A DNA stretch of 59,792 nucleotides from Defluviitaleaceae bacterium (lineage in GTDB: Bacteria; Bacillota; Clostridia; Lachnospirales; WQUN01), in the NCBI GenBank assembly GCA_009781765.1, contig WQVC01000004.1, positions 1-59,792 on the forward strand, read 5' to 3'. Below the pieces are notes generated by a model. The model was not told where the DNA came from. It saw only the letters and a program-made list of their open reading frames with translations, and did not search any database. Of this stretch, positions 16,379-25,283 are shown one piece after another. A program made the translations under genes and the position numbers. Each line of letters begins with the position of its first letter. Positions within the stretch are counted from its first letter, which is position 1.

Positions 16379-17527
16379 TTATAAATCGCCGAACGAAATG
16401 CCCAAAGCGCGGGCAACTTTAACGAGTTCGCCGTTGGGGTCAACGGTTTTCGCGCCGCCCTTGGCAGTTTCGCCGGTTTCGCCGCGCCCGAGTACGTCTT
16501 CGAGGCTGATACTTTCCATTTTGCCCCCTTTGAGGCAAACCATTCTGCCGGTTTCGCCGTCGCGAATCATTTCGGCAACTTTGAAGCCGTATCGTGCGGA
16601 GAGGATTCTGTCGGCGGGAGAGGTGTCGCCGCCGCGCTGAATATGCCCGAGAACGCAGTGGCGAACTTCGTGCTTGTCCTTGATGCGCTCTTCAATTTGT
16701 CCCGCAATGTATTTTGCAACGCCGCCGAAACGGTCGCCGTCGGGGCTGCCGGGTACAAATTTTTCAACAAGCGGCTTGCCGTCTGCGCCGGCCGCGCCTT
16801 CGGTAACGGCAACGATTGAGAAGGGTTTGCCCGCCGCGCTGCGAGCTTCGATTTTTTTAACGATGCCGTCTACTGTGTAGGGGATTTCGGGAATAACGAT
16901 GACGTCTGCGCTGCCGGCAATGCCCGCGTGCAAGCAAATCCAACCTGCGGAGCGTCCCATAACTTCCACAACGATTACGCGATGGTGGCTTTCGGCAGTT
17001 GTGTGCAGGCGACCGAGATTTTCCGTAACGATGTTTACTGCGGTGTCGAAGCCGAACGTTGATTCGGTTGCGGGGAGGTCGTTGTCGATGGTTTTGGGAA
17101 CGCCCAAAACTTTTATGCCGCCGCCGGCAACTTTCTCGCCTTTGCGGGCGAAATCGCGCGCGCTGGTAAGCGTTCCGTCGCCGCCGAGAACAACAAGATG
17201 CGTTACGCCTTCGTTAAGCATGTTTTGGTACGCAACGTCGGAAACGTCTTTTCTCACCTCTGCGCCGTTTTCAACAACGGAGTAGTTAAAAAGGTTGTCT
17301 TTGTTCGAATTATAGAGAATTGAACCGCCGCGATGCAAAATCCCCGACGTTGTGTTGTTGTCGAGCTTTACAAAATCGTTTAAGTACATTCCGCGATAGC
17401 CGAATTTATATCCAATCATCTCGCAGTCAAACATACTGTGACACGCACGAACAAGCGTGTAAATTACTGCGTTAAGCCCGGGCGCGTCGCCGCCGCCGGT
17501 AAGCATTGCAATTTTCTTTTTTGCCAT
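16379..17527 (-). CDS. pfkA: 6-phosphofructokinase
   Basis: 382 residues. It phosphorylates fructose 6-phosphate in glycolysis. Key motifs are GGGDAPGLNAVI, VLGGDGTLTSA, PKTIDNDLPATESTFGF, MGRSAGWIC and LGHIQRGG. GGDGT indicates ATP as phosphoryl donor (a second aspartate in GGDD marks PPi enzymes), while PKTIDND with lysine is typical of the group III/mixed subgroup, which is not tightly allosteric. AAGGAAGG precedes the ATG. Pyruvate phosphate dikinase is encoded at 51844, so the cell probably adjusts lower glycolysis with PPi. Confidence 0.92.
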   Translation of the reverse strand: MAKKKIAMLTGGGDAPGLNAVIYTLVRACHSMFDCEMIGYKFGYRGMYLNDFVKLDNNTTSGILHRGGSILYNSNKDNLFNYSVVENGAEVRKDVSDVAYQNMLNEGVTHLVVLGGDGTLTSARDFARKGEKVAGGGIKVLGVPKTIDNDLPATESTFGFDTAVNIVTENLGRLHTTAESHHRVIVVEVMGRSAGWICLHAGIAGSADVIVIPEIPYTVDGIVKKIEARSAAGKPFSIVAVTEGAAGADGKPLVEKFVPGSPDGDRFGGVAKYIAGQIEERIKDKHEVRHCVLGHIQRGGDTSPADRILSARYGFKVAEMIRDGETGRMVCLKGGKMESISLEDVLGRGETGETAKGGAKTVDPNGELVKVARALGISFGDL

Positions 17528-17632
17528 TTTCCGTAACCTTCCTTTTGCTAAAGTTTTTTATAGTTGGAGTATTATTGCACAAAAAAAATTTTTTTGCAAA
17601 ACCTGTCACGCAACGGGCGTTTGCTTCGCTCG

Positions 17633-17672
17633 CAATTTCTGTCGGTAGCTGTACAGCTACCGACAGAAATTG
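17633..17672. repeat. perfect 40-bp palindrome in the pfkA-rplM intergenic region
   Basis: Two exact 20-base half-sites meet without a loop (half-site from CAATTTCTGTC to GGTAGCTGT). It lies between divergent pfkA and rplM, 106 bases upstream of the pfkA start. No T-run follows, so it is not a standard terminator. It could extrude as a cruciform or serve as an operator. The rest of the 346-base interval holds the rplM promoter and nothing else recognised. Confidence 0.8.
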
Positions 17673-17776
17673 ACGCAACAGTTTTTCAGGACACACGAAG
17701 GCATTACGTACGCGCATTGCGGTGCGCGCTATCAAAAAAATCGACTTAGGTTTTGTAGGTTTCGCATAATTTATGC

Positions 17777-17805
17777 TTGACAACCTTTCCGGAATATTTT
17801 AGAAT
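17777..17805 (+). promoter_or_regulatory. promoter of rplM-rpsI-ispE
   Basis: Near-consensus TTGACA (17777-17782) and TAGAAT (17800-17805) with a 17-base spacer, leaving a leader of about 65 nt before rplM. Confidence 0.85.
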
Positions 17806-17874
17806 CATCATATCTTAGCCCCGATTAAGATTTTTTTTGTGTGAGAATGACTTTGTATGAAATGAGGAAACGAA

Positions 17875-18312
17875 ATGCGCACTACCCACATTACAAAACC
17901 CCACGAGGTTACGAGAAAATGGTTCGTAATCGACGCCGAAGGCAAAAACTTGGGGCGGCTTTCCACGCAAATCGCACATATTTTACGAGGGAAGCATAAG
18001 CCCACTTACAGCCCCTCCGTTGATACCGGCGATTACGTGATTGTTGTAAATGCGGACAAGGTTGTTGTAACCGGCCGCAAACTCGAGCAAAAAACCTATG
18101 TGAGAAATTCCGGCTACATCGGCGGCAGAAAAGAAACAAAACTCAAGGACATGCTTAATAAAAAGCCCGAGTTTGTACTTTGGCACGCCGTTAAAGGAAT
18201 GCTTCCGAAAAATAATCTCGGACGCAAAATGTTCGGAAAGTTCCACGTTTATGCGGGTTCCGAACATAATCATCAGGCGCAAAAGCCCGAAGTTTTCGAA
18301 ATAAAGGAGTAG
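17875..18312 (+). CDS. rplM: 50S ribosomal protein L13
   Basis: 145 residues, an early-assembling 23S rRNA-binding protein. Diagnostic segments are [53 protein letters not shown] and [18 protein letters not shown] full-length member preceded by AATGAGG. Its strong promoter stands directly upstream and rpsI follows after four bases, the universal L13-S9 pair. Confidence 0.97.
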   Translation: MRTTHITKPHEVTRKWFVIDAEGKNLGRLSTQIAHILRGKHKPTYSPSVDTGDYVIVVNADKVVVTGRKLEQKTYVRNSGYIGGRKETKLKDMLNKKPEFVLWHAVKGMLPKNNLGRKMFGKFHVYAGSEHNHQAQKPEVFEIKE

Positions 18313-18316
18313 GCAT

Positions 18317-18709
18317 ATGGCAGCAGTTTCTTATTACGGCACGGGCAGAAGAAAAAGCGCGGTTGCGCGCGTGTATCTTGTTCCCGGCAAAGGAAAAATT
18401 ATCATAAACAAGCGCGAAATCGATGATTATTTCGGGCTTGACACACTTAAACTTATTGTTCGCCAACCGCTTGAACTTACGGGAACAACGGCAAAATTCG
18501 ACATCAAAGTTAATGTTTTCGGCGGCGGTTACACAGGACAGGCGGGCGCGATTCGCCACGGCATTTCACGTGCGCTGCTTGTTGCGGACGACGATTTCCG
18601 CGCTCCGCTCAAAAAAGCAGGATTTTTAACGCGCGACCCTCGCATGAAGGAGCGCAAAAAATACGGTCTCAAAGGTGCAAGACGCGCACCCCAGTTCTCC
18701 AAGCGTTAA
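18317..18709 (+). CDS. rpsI: 30S ribosomal protein S9
   Basis: 130 residues, ending in the basic tail [17 protein letters not shown] whose last residues reach the P-site t[19 protein letters not shown] and [19 protein letters not shown] are characteristic. AAGGAGTAGGCAT precedes the ATG. The TAA stop overlaps the ATG of ispE (TAATG), so IspE translation is probably coupled to ribosomal protein synthesis. Confidence 0.97.
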   Translation: MAAVSYYGTGRRKSAVARVYLVPGKGKIIINKREIDDYFGLDTLKLIVRQPLELTGTTAKFDIKVNVFGGGYTGQAGAIRHGISRALLVADDDFRAPLKKAGFLTRDPRMKERKKYGLKGARRAPQFSKR

Positions 18710-19626
18710 TGAACCGGCTCGCGCAAACCGCGCAGGGCTGCGACTTACCTCTCGAAAACCCTCGGCATTCCGCCGGGGGTTTTCGAGATATTCGCGCTTA
18801 TGCTAAAATCAACCTGTTTTTGGACGTTCTCGCCAAGCGCGAGGACAGCTACCACGATATTTTTTCCGTGATGCAAACCGTCAGCCTTTGCGACGATATT
18901 CATATTAAAAGGGTCGCGCCTTGCGAAGGCGAGCAAATTCGCCTCACATGCAACGACCCGACCCTCCCCACCGATAAGCAAAATCTTGTTGTACGAGCGG
19001 CGAACGCGCTTGTTCGCACAAGCGGCATCCGCGACGGAATCGACATAAATCTGACAAAGCGAATCCCTGCGGGGGCTGGTCTTGCGGGCGGAAGCAGCGA
19101 TTGCGCCGCAACGCTTTCGGGCATCAACGAGCTTTTCGACCTGAAAATCCCGCACGAACAGCTTATGAAAATTGCAAAATCTCTCGGCGCGGACGTACCG
19201 TTTTGCCTGACCGGCGGCACTGCAATAACCGAAGGAATCGGCGAAAAAATCACGCCGCTCGAGCCGCATCCGCCGGCGTACATCGTTGTTGCGTCGCCGG
19301 GCATTCATGTTTCAACCCCGGAAACATTCGCGCGACTTAACGCCGCAAATTTCAATAATGTGCCGGCAAAGGAAAAATTTTTATCGGCATATTCGAAAAA
19401 AAATATTTCGCAAATTGCAAAATCGCTGTACAATGTATTCAGCTCAACAATCGCGCATCCCGAAATTTTCGATTTAATTGCGCGTTTTGAGGCTCTCGGC
19501 GCGGAAGGTGCGCAAATGAGCGGCACAGGTTCTTCTGTTTTTGCGTATTTTTGCGAAAAATCCACAGCCGAAAAAGCCATCTCCCGGCTGCAATGCAAGG
19601 CTTTCCTTTGCACCCCGGTAAACTGA
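18709..19626 (+). CDS. ispE: 4-diphosphocytidyl-2-C-methyl-D-erythritol kinase
   Basis: 305 residues. GHMP kinase of the non-mevalonate isoprenoid pathway. The conserved N-terminus AYAKINLFLDVLAKREDSYH, the ATP-loop PAGAGLAGGSSDCAA and the C-terminal MSGTGSSVFAYF are present. About 27 extra residues precede the family start; their DNA includes a strong hairpin (CTCGAAAACCC/GGGGGTTTTCGAG, 18752-18787), so either the extension is real or a repeat or attenuator entered the start region. No other start codon fits. Coupled to rpsI. Confidence 0.92.
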   Translation: MNRLAQTAQGCDLPLENPRHSAGGFRDIRAYAKINLFLDVLAKREDSYHDIFSVMQTVSLCDDIHIKRVAPCEGEQIRLTCNDPTLPTDKQNLVVRAANALVRTSGIRDGIDINLTKRIPAGAGLAGGSSDCAATLSGINELFDLKIPHEQLMKIAKSLGADVPFCLTGGTAITEGIGEKITPLEPHPPAYIVVASPGIHVSTPETFARLNAANFNNVPAKEKFLSAYSKKNISQIAKSLYNVFSSTIAHPEIFDLIARFEALGAEGAQMSGTGSSVFAYFCEKSTAEKAISRLQCKAFLCTPVN

Positions 19627-19640
19627 AAGGAATGACCGCT

Positions 19641-21035
19641 ATGAAAAAACTACTTATGTTATTTGCCCTGCTTTCGATGTTCGCCCTTCCCGTGACCGCG
19701 CTTGCGCAAACGCAGACTTTCCGCGATGTTCCGACGTCGCATTTTGCCTTCGACGCAATCCACTGGGTTTCCGACCCTGAAAACGGCTCGTTTATGGTGG
19801 GCGACGCGGGAAATAATTTTCACCCCGGCCGCCACATAAACAAATTTGAAGCCGCACAAATTTACGCAATGGCGGCAGGATTTCGCCATGTAACGCACGG
19901 TTTGCCCGAATCGGAACGTGCGGTTTTTGCGCGTTCGTTTGAAACATGGTTGCCGCTTTTAAATGAAATGGCGGACGAATATTCAAGTTGGAGTCGCACC
20001 GTTGACAGGGAAATTGCGTTTCTGCTGTACCGCGAAATTTTAACGCCGGATGACGTTCGAAACTTCGTTACGCGCACAGATACAACCGAACAACGCGCGT
20101 TCTTAACGCGCCAACAAGCCGTAGCATGGATATTGCGCCTTGCGGGCGAAAGCGATGCCGTCGCGGCATTTGCTCTGCCGCCGGCAACGCCCTTTCTTGA
20201 TGACGCACAAATTTCGCACGTATATCGCCGATACGTCTATCATGCGCGCGACCTCGGAATCATCACGGGCGACGGCGGTTACATGAACCCCGTCGCGCAT
20301 CTTACCCGCGCGGAAATGGCGGTGGTTTTCCGGAACGCACTTGCCGAAAAACCCGAAAATACGCCCGATACCGGTCAAACAACGGCGGTTTCCGGCACAA
20401 TTTCAAGCGTACATCTTGATACACATGTCGGCATAACCTCGGACGCCGGCACAAATGTCTTCCCCGTCGCACGGACTGCCGTGGTTATGCTCGACAACGC
20501 GCAACGTTCCGTCGCATTTTTGCGCGAAGGAATGGCGATTGCCGCACTGGTTGACGAGCAAGGGAATATCATAAGCCTTTCGGCGCGCTCAATTGAGGAG
20601 CGCGAGCGCGTGATTCAAGGCATAATAACGGACTTCGTTCCGCCCCAATCCCCCGGCGGAATCCCCATGCTCACAATAGAAAATCCCTACGGCGACAGCT
20701 TCGAACTGCGAATTTTGCCGGCAACGCAATTTGTGCGCAACAACGCACCGTTGCTTGGCCTCAATGGACTTCGTATAGGCGACGCAATTACCGCCGAACT
20801 TTATACCGATTCCGTTTCGCGTGCCGCCGCGTTGGGTTCAACGAGTGTCGTGCGAGGTCGCTTGACCGAAATCCGCATTACCGAGCGCATCTCCGAAATA
20901 ACCCTCGAACTTGAGGAAGGAATCGCAAGTTATTTCATCCGCCCCGAACTCTTCGATGTATACACATTGCGCGTCGGAATGCATCTTTCCGTAGAACTCG
21001 ACAGCAGTGAGGTAATGTACGTCAATTTTGTGTAA
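19641..21035 (+). CDS. S-layer homology (SLH) domain protein
   Basis: 464 residues with a classical signal peptide (MKKLLMLFALLSMFALP...ALA). SLH-type repeats follow: FRDVPTSHFAFDAIHWV...INKFEAAQIYAMAAG and FLDDAQISHVYRRYVYHARDLGIITGDG...LTRAEMAVVFRNAL, which bind pyruvylated secondary cell-wall polymer. The C-terminal half (about 260-464) is beta-rich, with two similar modules of unknown role (SGTISSVHLDTHVGI, QGIITDFVPPQ). GAAAGGAATG provides the ribosome binding site. It points to an SLH-anchored surface layer in this organism. Confidence 0.85.
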   Translation: MKKLLMLFALLSMFALPVTALAQTQTFRDVPTSHFAFDAIHWVSDPENGSFMVGDAGNNFHPGRHINKFEAAQIYAMAAGFRHVTHGLPESERAVFARSFETWLPLLNEMADEYSSWSRTVDREIAFLLYREILTPDDVRNFVTRTDTTEQRAFLTRQQAVAWILRLAGESDAVAAFALPPATPFLDDAQISHVYRRYVYHARDLGIITGDGGYMNPVAHLTRAEMAVVFRNALAEKPENTPDTGQTTAVSGTISSVHLDTHVGITSDAGTNVFPVARTAVVMLDNAQRSVAFLREGMAIAALVDEQGNIISLSARSIEERERVIQGIITDFVPPQSPGGIPMLTIENPYGDSFELRILPATQFVRNNAPLLGLNGLRIGDAITAELYTDSVSRAAALGSTSVVRGRLTEIRITERISEITLELEEGIASYFIRPELFDVYTLRVGMHLSVELDSSEVMYVNFV

Positions 21036-21079
21036 AAAAAGCGAAAATCTAAACAACCCGCGAAAAAGGGTGGTGAACC

Positions 21080-22462
21080 ATGGCGCAAGAAATGAGAAAA
21101 TCATTTGCATCAATGCCGAAACCTATAGACCTTGACGCACCGTATAAACCAAACACCCCTTACATGCCCGACGAGTCGATAAAACGGCGAGTCGTGCCTG
21201 ATTTTGATGCGCCGGCGTCTGATGAACGCTACGAAACACGACGAATTCCGAGGGAAAATGACGACGCTCGCTACGAAACTCGACGGATTCCGCGCGACGA
21301 AGGCCGCAGAGAAGAAAGCCGGTACGAAACCCGTCGGCTTCCTCCCCCGCCCGGCGCGAAAAAAAGACGCCGACCGCCACAGGAGCAATCCGCGCGGCCG
21401 CGCCGCCAAAAAAGCATACTTCAAGGGCATAACGTACTTCAAAGATTGTCCGGATTAACCTCCGGATTAGTAAATTTCAAAATAAATCCGATGATTATGA
21501 GTATCGTCGGTTGGAGCGTCGCGGGCATTGCGTTAATCGGATTTGCGATTTGGTTTATAACTGGACTGCTTGTTGATAACGCATATGCGGTTCTTGTAGA
21601 CGGTCAACATTTCGGATACATTCGCAAGGTGCCCGACCTTACTTCCGAAGGCTTTCACGAAGAAGCCGTTCTTCACCTGCAAGCGGCGCGGGGAAACGTG
21701 CGGGTACAGGTGAACCAACGAGTCACGATTGAATCTGCTCGCGCACCCGCTCGAAGCCTCGAATCGCGCGGCGATGTTATCGGGCGCATCCATCGCGAAG
21801 CATTTACTTTCACGCTTGCAGCGCATGAAATTTGGGTAAACGGCAACTACGAAGCAATACTTCGCACACAATCCGACCTCAACCACGTCACGTTCATGCT
21901 TCAGGAACACTGGTGGAATGACAACACCGTTGAGGCGGAATTTGTCACCAATTGGGAAGTTCGAACGGTATATGTTTGCCCCGAAACAACGGAGTTTGAC
22001 ACGCCCGATTCAGCATATTTCCGGCTCGACCGCCGAACATGGCAAACTTATGCGTACATCGTTGCTCGCGGCGACACCTTGGACGCAATCGCGATACGTT
22101 TCGGCACAGACATTTCCCGCATTATGGAGCGAAACGGTCTCACAAGCACCACAATTTTTCCCGGCGACACTCTTTTAATTTACAGAGAAATGCCGCTTCT
22201 TGCCGTACGAACATTTGACGAAACTCATTGGGACATACCCATCGAACCCCCTGCCGAAAGAATTCACAATGCCGATTTGCCCCACGCCGCCACAAATGTT
22301 ATTCAGCAGGGACAACCGGGCATGGCGCGGGTAGTCGAGCGCGTCACCAGCATAAACGGCGTGGAGCAATCACGCGAAGTTCTCGACCCGGAAGTAATAA
22401 TCGAACCTATTCCCGACATCACGGAGGTCGGAACCGGCGCGGCAACAATCGAACGCCGTTAG
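21080..22462 (+). CDS. membrane-anchored LysM-G5 domain protein
   Basis: 460 residues. The cytoplasmic N-terminus (about 1-120) is low-complexity and charged, with three RYETRR(I/L)P repeats. One transmembrane helix follows (about 138-160), then an extracytoplasmic part: a module containing YAVLVDGQHFGYIRKV, a LysM peptidoglycan-binding domain (YIVARGDTLDAIAIRFG...NGL, about 318-361) and a C-terminal G5 domain (RVVERVTSINGVEQSREVL). Similar YabE- or SpoIVA-like cell-wall proteins lack the repeats. It sits directly upstream of walRK, consistent with a cell-wall role. A family C repeat begins at the base after the stop. Confidence 0.85.
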   Translation: MAQEMRKSFASMPKPIDLDAPYKPNTPYMPDESIKRRVVPDFDAPASDERYETRRIPRENDDARYETRRIPRDEGRREESRYETRRLPPPPGAKKRRRPPQEQSARPRRQKSILQGHNVLQRLSGLTSGLVNFKINPMIMSIVGWSVAGIALIGFAIWFITGLLVDNAYAVLVDGQHFGYIRKVPDLTSEGFHEEAVLHLQAARGNVRVQVNQRVTIESARAPARSLESRGDVIGRIHREAFTFTLAAHEIWVNGNYEAILRTQSDLNHVTFMLQEHWWNDNTVEAEFVTNWEVRTVYVCPETTEFDTPDSAYFRLDRRTWQTYAYIVARGDTLDAIAIRFGTDISRIMERNGLTSTTIFPGDTLLIYREMPLLAVRTFDETHWDIPIEPPAERIHNADLPHAATNVIQQGQPGMARVVERVTSINGVEQSREVLDPEVIIEPIPDITEVGTGAATIERR

Positions 22463-22680
22463 CGCACCAAGCGCGCAATGAACACCGGGGACATGTGCGA
22501 GTTGCCGCACGTTCCCTCGAAGCCGGTCACAGTTGTAACAACAAAATCGCGCTTAACAGCAGCAGAGAGCGAAGTGAACGTTTTCCGTTGCGTGCGCGAT
22601 TTTAAATTGTATCAAATTGATTCACTAACGGATTGGGGGCAAACAAAGCCCCCAAAAAAATTTTATTCATTTGAAGGAGG
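22463..22680 (+). repeat. family C repeat and fragments between the LysM-G5 gene and walR
   Basis: The C copy starts at the first base after the stop codon (GCGCACCAAGCGCGCAATGAA) and ends CGTTCCCTCGAAGCCGG. It is followed by a degenerate family B end (AAATTGATTCACTA) and a GGGGGCAAACAAAGCCCCC hairpin just before the walR ribosome binding site. Confidence 0.65.
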
Positions 22681-22686
22681 CTTCCG

Positions 22687-23397
22687 ATGCCTGCAAAAAT
22701 TTTGGTTGTTGACGACGAAAAAACGATTGTTGACATTTTGGCGTACAATTTGCGCAAGGAAGGCTACGATGTAATTGAGGCGCATGACGGAAAAAACGGG
22801 CTTGAACTCGCGGTTTCGGAAAATCCCGACCTCGTTATTTTGGATATTATGATGCCTGGGCTTGACGGGTACGAAGTGTGCGGGCGGCTTCGTAAAATCA
22901 GCCAGGTTCCGGTAATTATGCTTACCGCCAAGGCCGAGGAATCCGACAAGGTACTCAGTTTCGAAATCGGCGCGGATGATTACATTACAAAACCCTTCGG
23001 CGTGCGGGAAATGCTTGCGCGGGTTATGGCAAACCTGCGGCGCGGAAACATGGCGCAGCCTGTTTCGAACGGCACGAACGCACTTGTTTTCGGCGAATTA
23101 ACCATCGACCTTGATATGTTTGAAGTGGCTCGCAACGGCGAAGCCATTGATTTAACTCGTCGCGAATTTGAACTCGTAAAATTTTTAGCAACGCAAAATA
23201 ATCAAGTTTTCACGCGCGAAGCATTGCTCGAAAAAGTTTGGGGCTATGAATACTTCGGCGACGTGCGCACCGTTGACGTTACAATTCGGCGTTTGCGCAC
23301 AAAACTTGAAACCATGCCCGACCACCCCACGTACATTTTAACGAAACGCGGCGTCGGCTACCATTTTACGCAGGAGTTCGGGGATGGGCTTGCGTAG
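22687..23397 (+). CDS. walR: response regulator WalR (YycF)
   Basis: 236 residues. OmpR-family regulator of cell-wall metabolism. Receiver motifs are VVDDEKTIVDILAYNL, phosphoacceptor D53 in ILDIMMPGLDGYEV, and LTAKAEESDKVLSFEIGADDYITKPF, which is close to WalR. The winged helix ends ILTKRGVGYHF. TGAAGGAGG precedes the ATG. The assignment is reinforced by downstream walK, walH and walI homologues. The gene overlaps walK by 14 bases. Presumed targets are wall hydrolases, perhaps including the LysM and CAP proteins here. Confidence 0.93.
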   Translation: MPAKILVVDDEKTIVDILAYNLRKEGYDVIEAHDGKNGLELAVSENPDLVILDIMMPGLDGYEVCGRLRKISQVPVIMLTAKAEESDKVLSFEIGADDYITKPFGVREMLARVMANLRRGNMAQPVSNGTNALVFGELTIDLDMFEVARNGEAIDLTRREFELVKFLATQNNQVFTREALLEKVWGYEYFGDVRTVDVTIRRLRTKLETMPDHPTYILTKRGVGYHFTQEFGDGLA

Positions 23398-25135
23398 CAT
23401 CAAAACAAAATTGATTGCAATATATGCTGCTGTCGTTCTTGTTGTTATGACCGTAAGCGGCACTTTTATGTTGCTTTCCGTTCGTGCAATCGAAATCGAC
23501 CAAACGCACAACGCCCTTCGAAGCACCGCCGTTTTAATAAACGAGCGCATCGTTCAAATGTACGAACGCGCTTATTTCGGAACGGCTCCGGAGTGGAATT
23601 GGCTCGGCGGATACGATATCGAAGGCGTAATTTTAAGCGACGCGGGTCGGGTTCTTGCTCCGGCGGAATTTATCGGCATGAATTTCAACGACACCGCTCT
23701 TGCCGCCGCTTTAACCGGCGCGGAATCGTTCAATGTCGGAAGCCTCGGCACAGATATGCAGGGCGCGGAACATCAATGGTTCACCTTTGCAATGCCCGTT
23801 GAAACCGACGGCGAAAATTTCGTTATTTACACGCGCCTTAACATGCGCGCAATGAACGAAAACCTGTTTCGCTTAACTCTCACCCTCGTAACGACGGTTT
23901 TAATCGCCCTCGTTGTAACAGTAATTTTTTGGTTTTTTCTCGGAAGCACACTGGCAAACCCGATTGTCGCCCTCACCAAGCACGCAAAGGCTCTGGCGCA
24001 GGGCGATTTTTCTCGTGAAATCGAAACCACCGGCGACGACGAAATCGGGCAGCTCGCGCGAGATTTCAGCAATATGTCAAAGGAACTTCGCGCAACGCTC
24101 GGTCGCATCGCAAGCGAAAAAAATAAAAGCGACGCGATTTTGCAAAACACTTCTCACGGCGTTTTGGCCTATGACATCAACGGCCGGCTTCTTCATGCGA
24201 ATCCGGCAAGCGGCGAGCTTCTTCACGGCATAGATATTGCAAACACCGACGCAAACGCCGTATTTTCTTTCTTCGGATTCGACCCGGACGACGTTACCGG
24301 AATGAAACAGGGCGAAATTCGCGAAGCCGTTTACGAAAACGACGAGCTTTACATTTACGCCTGCGTGACCGCCTACACAAGCGAAACCGACGTTGTTGAC
24401 GGCTTCGTTATCGTGCTGCAAGACATCACGCGACAACAAAAACTCGACAACATGCGCAAGGAATTTGTTGCAAACGTATCGCACGAACTTCGCACGCCGC
24501 TCACAAGCGTGAAAACATACACCGAAACCCTTCTCGACGGCGCGATTAACGACCGCGAAACCGCCCTGCAATTTTTAAAAGTAATCGACGACGAGGCAAA
24601 TCGAATGTCGCTTCTTGTGTCCGATTTGCTGGAACTCTCCCGCATCGACGCCAAGCAAACCACCATCGAAACCGACGTTGTTGACCTCGTTGCATTGTTG
24701 CGCCTCGCGATTCGGCAAGCAATTGTCCTCGCCGAGCAAAAGGGGCAGGAAATCGAGTTCTCGCCGCCGGAAACCGTTTGCTTTATCGAGGCAAACGCCG
24801 CGCGAATCAACCAGGTAATCTCAAATATCGTTTCAAATTCAATCAAATACAGCCCCGAAAAAACCACAATAAAAATTCGGCTCGAATCAACCGAAAAATT
24901 TTATCGCGTTTTCATCACCGACCAAGGCATGGGCATTCCGCAAGAAAGCCTCAGCCGCATTTTCGAACGCTTTTATCGCGTTGATAAAGCACGTTCGCGC
25001 TCAATGGGCGGCACCGGTCTCGGCCTCGCAATCGTACGAGAAATCATGGAGGAACACTGCGGCAAGGTTTATGCGTCAAGCCAGCCCGGTCAAGGCACAA
25101 CGATGATTTTACGCTTCAACAGAATGGTGGAGTAG
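23384..25135 (+). CDS. walK: sensor histidine kinase WalK (YycG)
   Basis: 583 residues. Two transmembrane helices (about 12-33 and 165-187) enclose an extracytoplasmic sensor. HAMP (about 190-242), PAS (about 255-355), HisKA with phosphoacceptor H367 in VSHELRTPLTSVKTY, and HATPase with NSIKYSPE, DQGMGIPQE and GGTGLGLAIVREI follow, the exact WalK architecture. It is one of the few essential kinases in Firmicutes and is normally restrained by WalH and WalI. The start lies within walR. A family C repeat begins right after the stop. Confidence 0.94.
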   Translation: MGLRSIKTKLIAIYAAVVLVVMTVSGTFMLLSVRAIEIDQTHNALRSTAVLINERIVQMYERAYFGTAPEWNWLGGYDIEGVILSDAGRVLAPAEFIGMNFNDTALAAALTGAESFNVGSLGTDMQGAEHQWFTFAMPVETDGENFVIYTRLNMRAMNENLFRLTLTLVTTVLIALVVTVIFWFFLGSTLANPIVALTKHAKALAQGDFSREIETTGDDEIGQLARDFSNMSKELRATLGRIASEKNKSDAILQNTSHGVLAYDINGRLLHANPASGELLHGIDIANTDANAVFSFFGFDPDDVTGMKQGEIREAVYENDELYIYACVTAYTSETDVVDGFVIVLQDITRQQKLDNMRKEFVANVSHELRTPLTSVKTYTETLLDGAINDRETALQFLKVIDDEANRMSLLVSDLLELSRIDAKQTTIETDVVDLVALLRLAIRQAIVLAEQKGQEIEFSPPETVCFIEANAARINQVISNIVSNSIKYSPEKTTIKIRLESTEKFYRVFITDQGMGIPQESLSRIFERFYRVDKARSRSMGGTGLGLAIVREIMEEHCGKVYASSQPGQGTTMILRFNRMVE

Positions 25136-25262
25136 CGCGCCAAGCGCGCATTGAACGCCAATAGCAGCAGTGAGCGAAGCGAGCGTTTCCCGCTGCGCGG
25201 AGACACATGACGGCAACGACACATTCCCTCGAAGCCGGAGCAGCTTCCTGTACAATAAAAAA
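25136..25262 (+). repeat. family C repeat after walK
   Basis: Begins GCGCGCCAAGCGCGCATTGA at the base following the walK stop and ends CATTCCCTCGAAGCCGGAGC. About 60 central bases (from GAACGCCAATAGCAGCAGTG) are identical to the copy at 35407-35530. It separates walK from walH by about 150 bases inside the operon. Confidence 0.75.
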
Positions 25263-25283
25263 TTCAGCAGCAAGGGGAATAAT

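Noticed and set aside
16379-17527. PPi-dependent phosphofructokinase
   Set aside because: The donor motif is GGDGT (ATP type) rather than GGDDT, despite the PKTIDND lysine.
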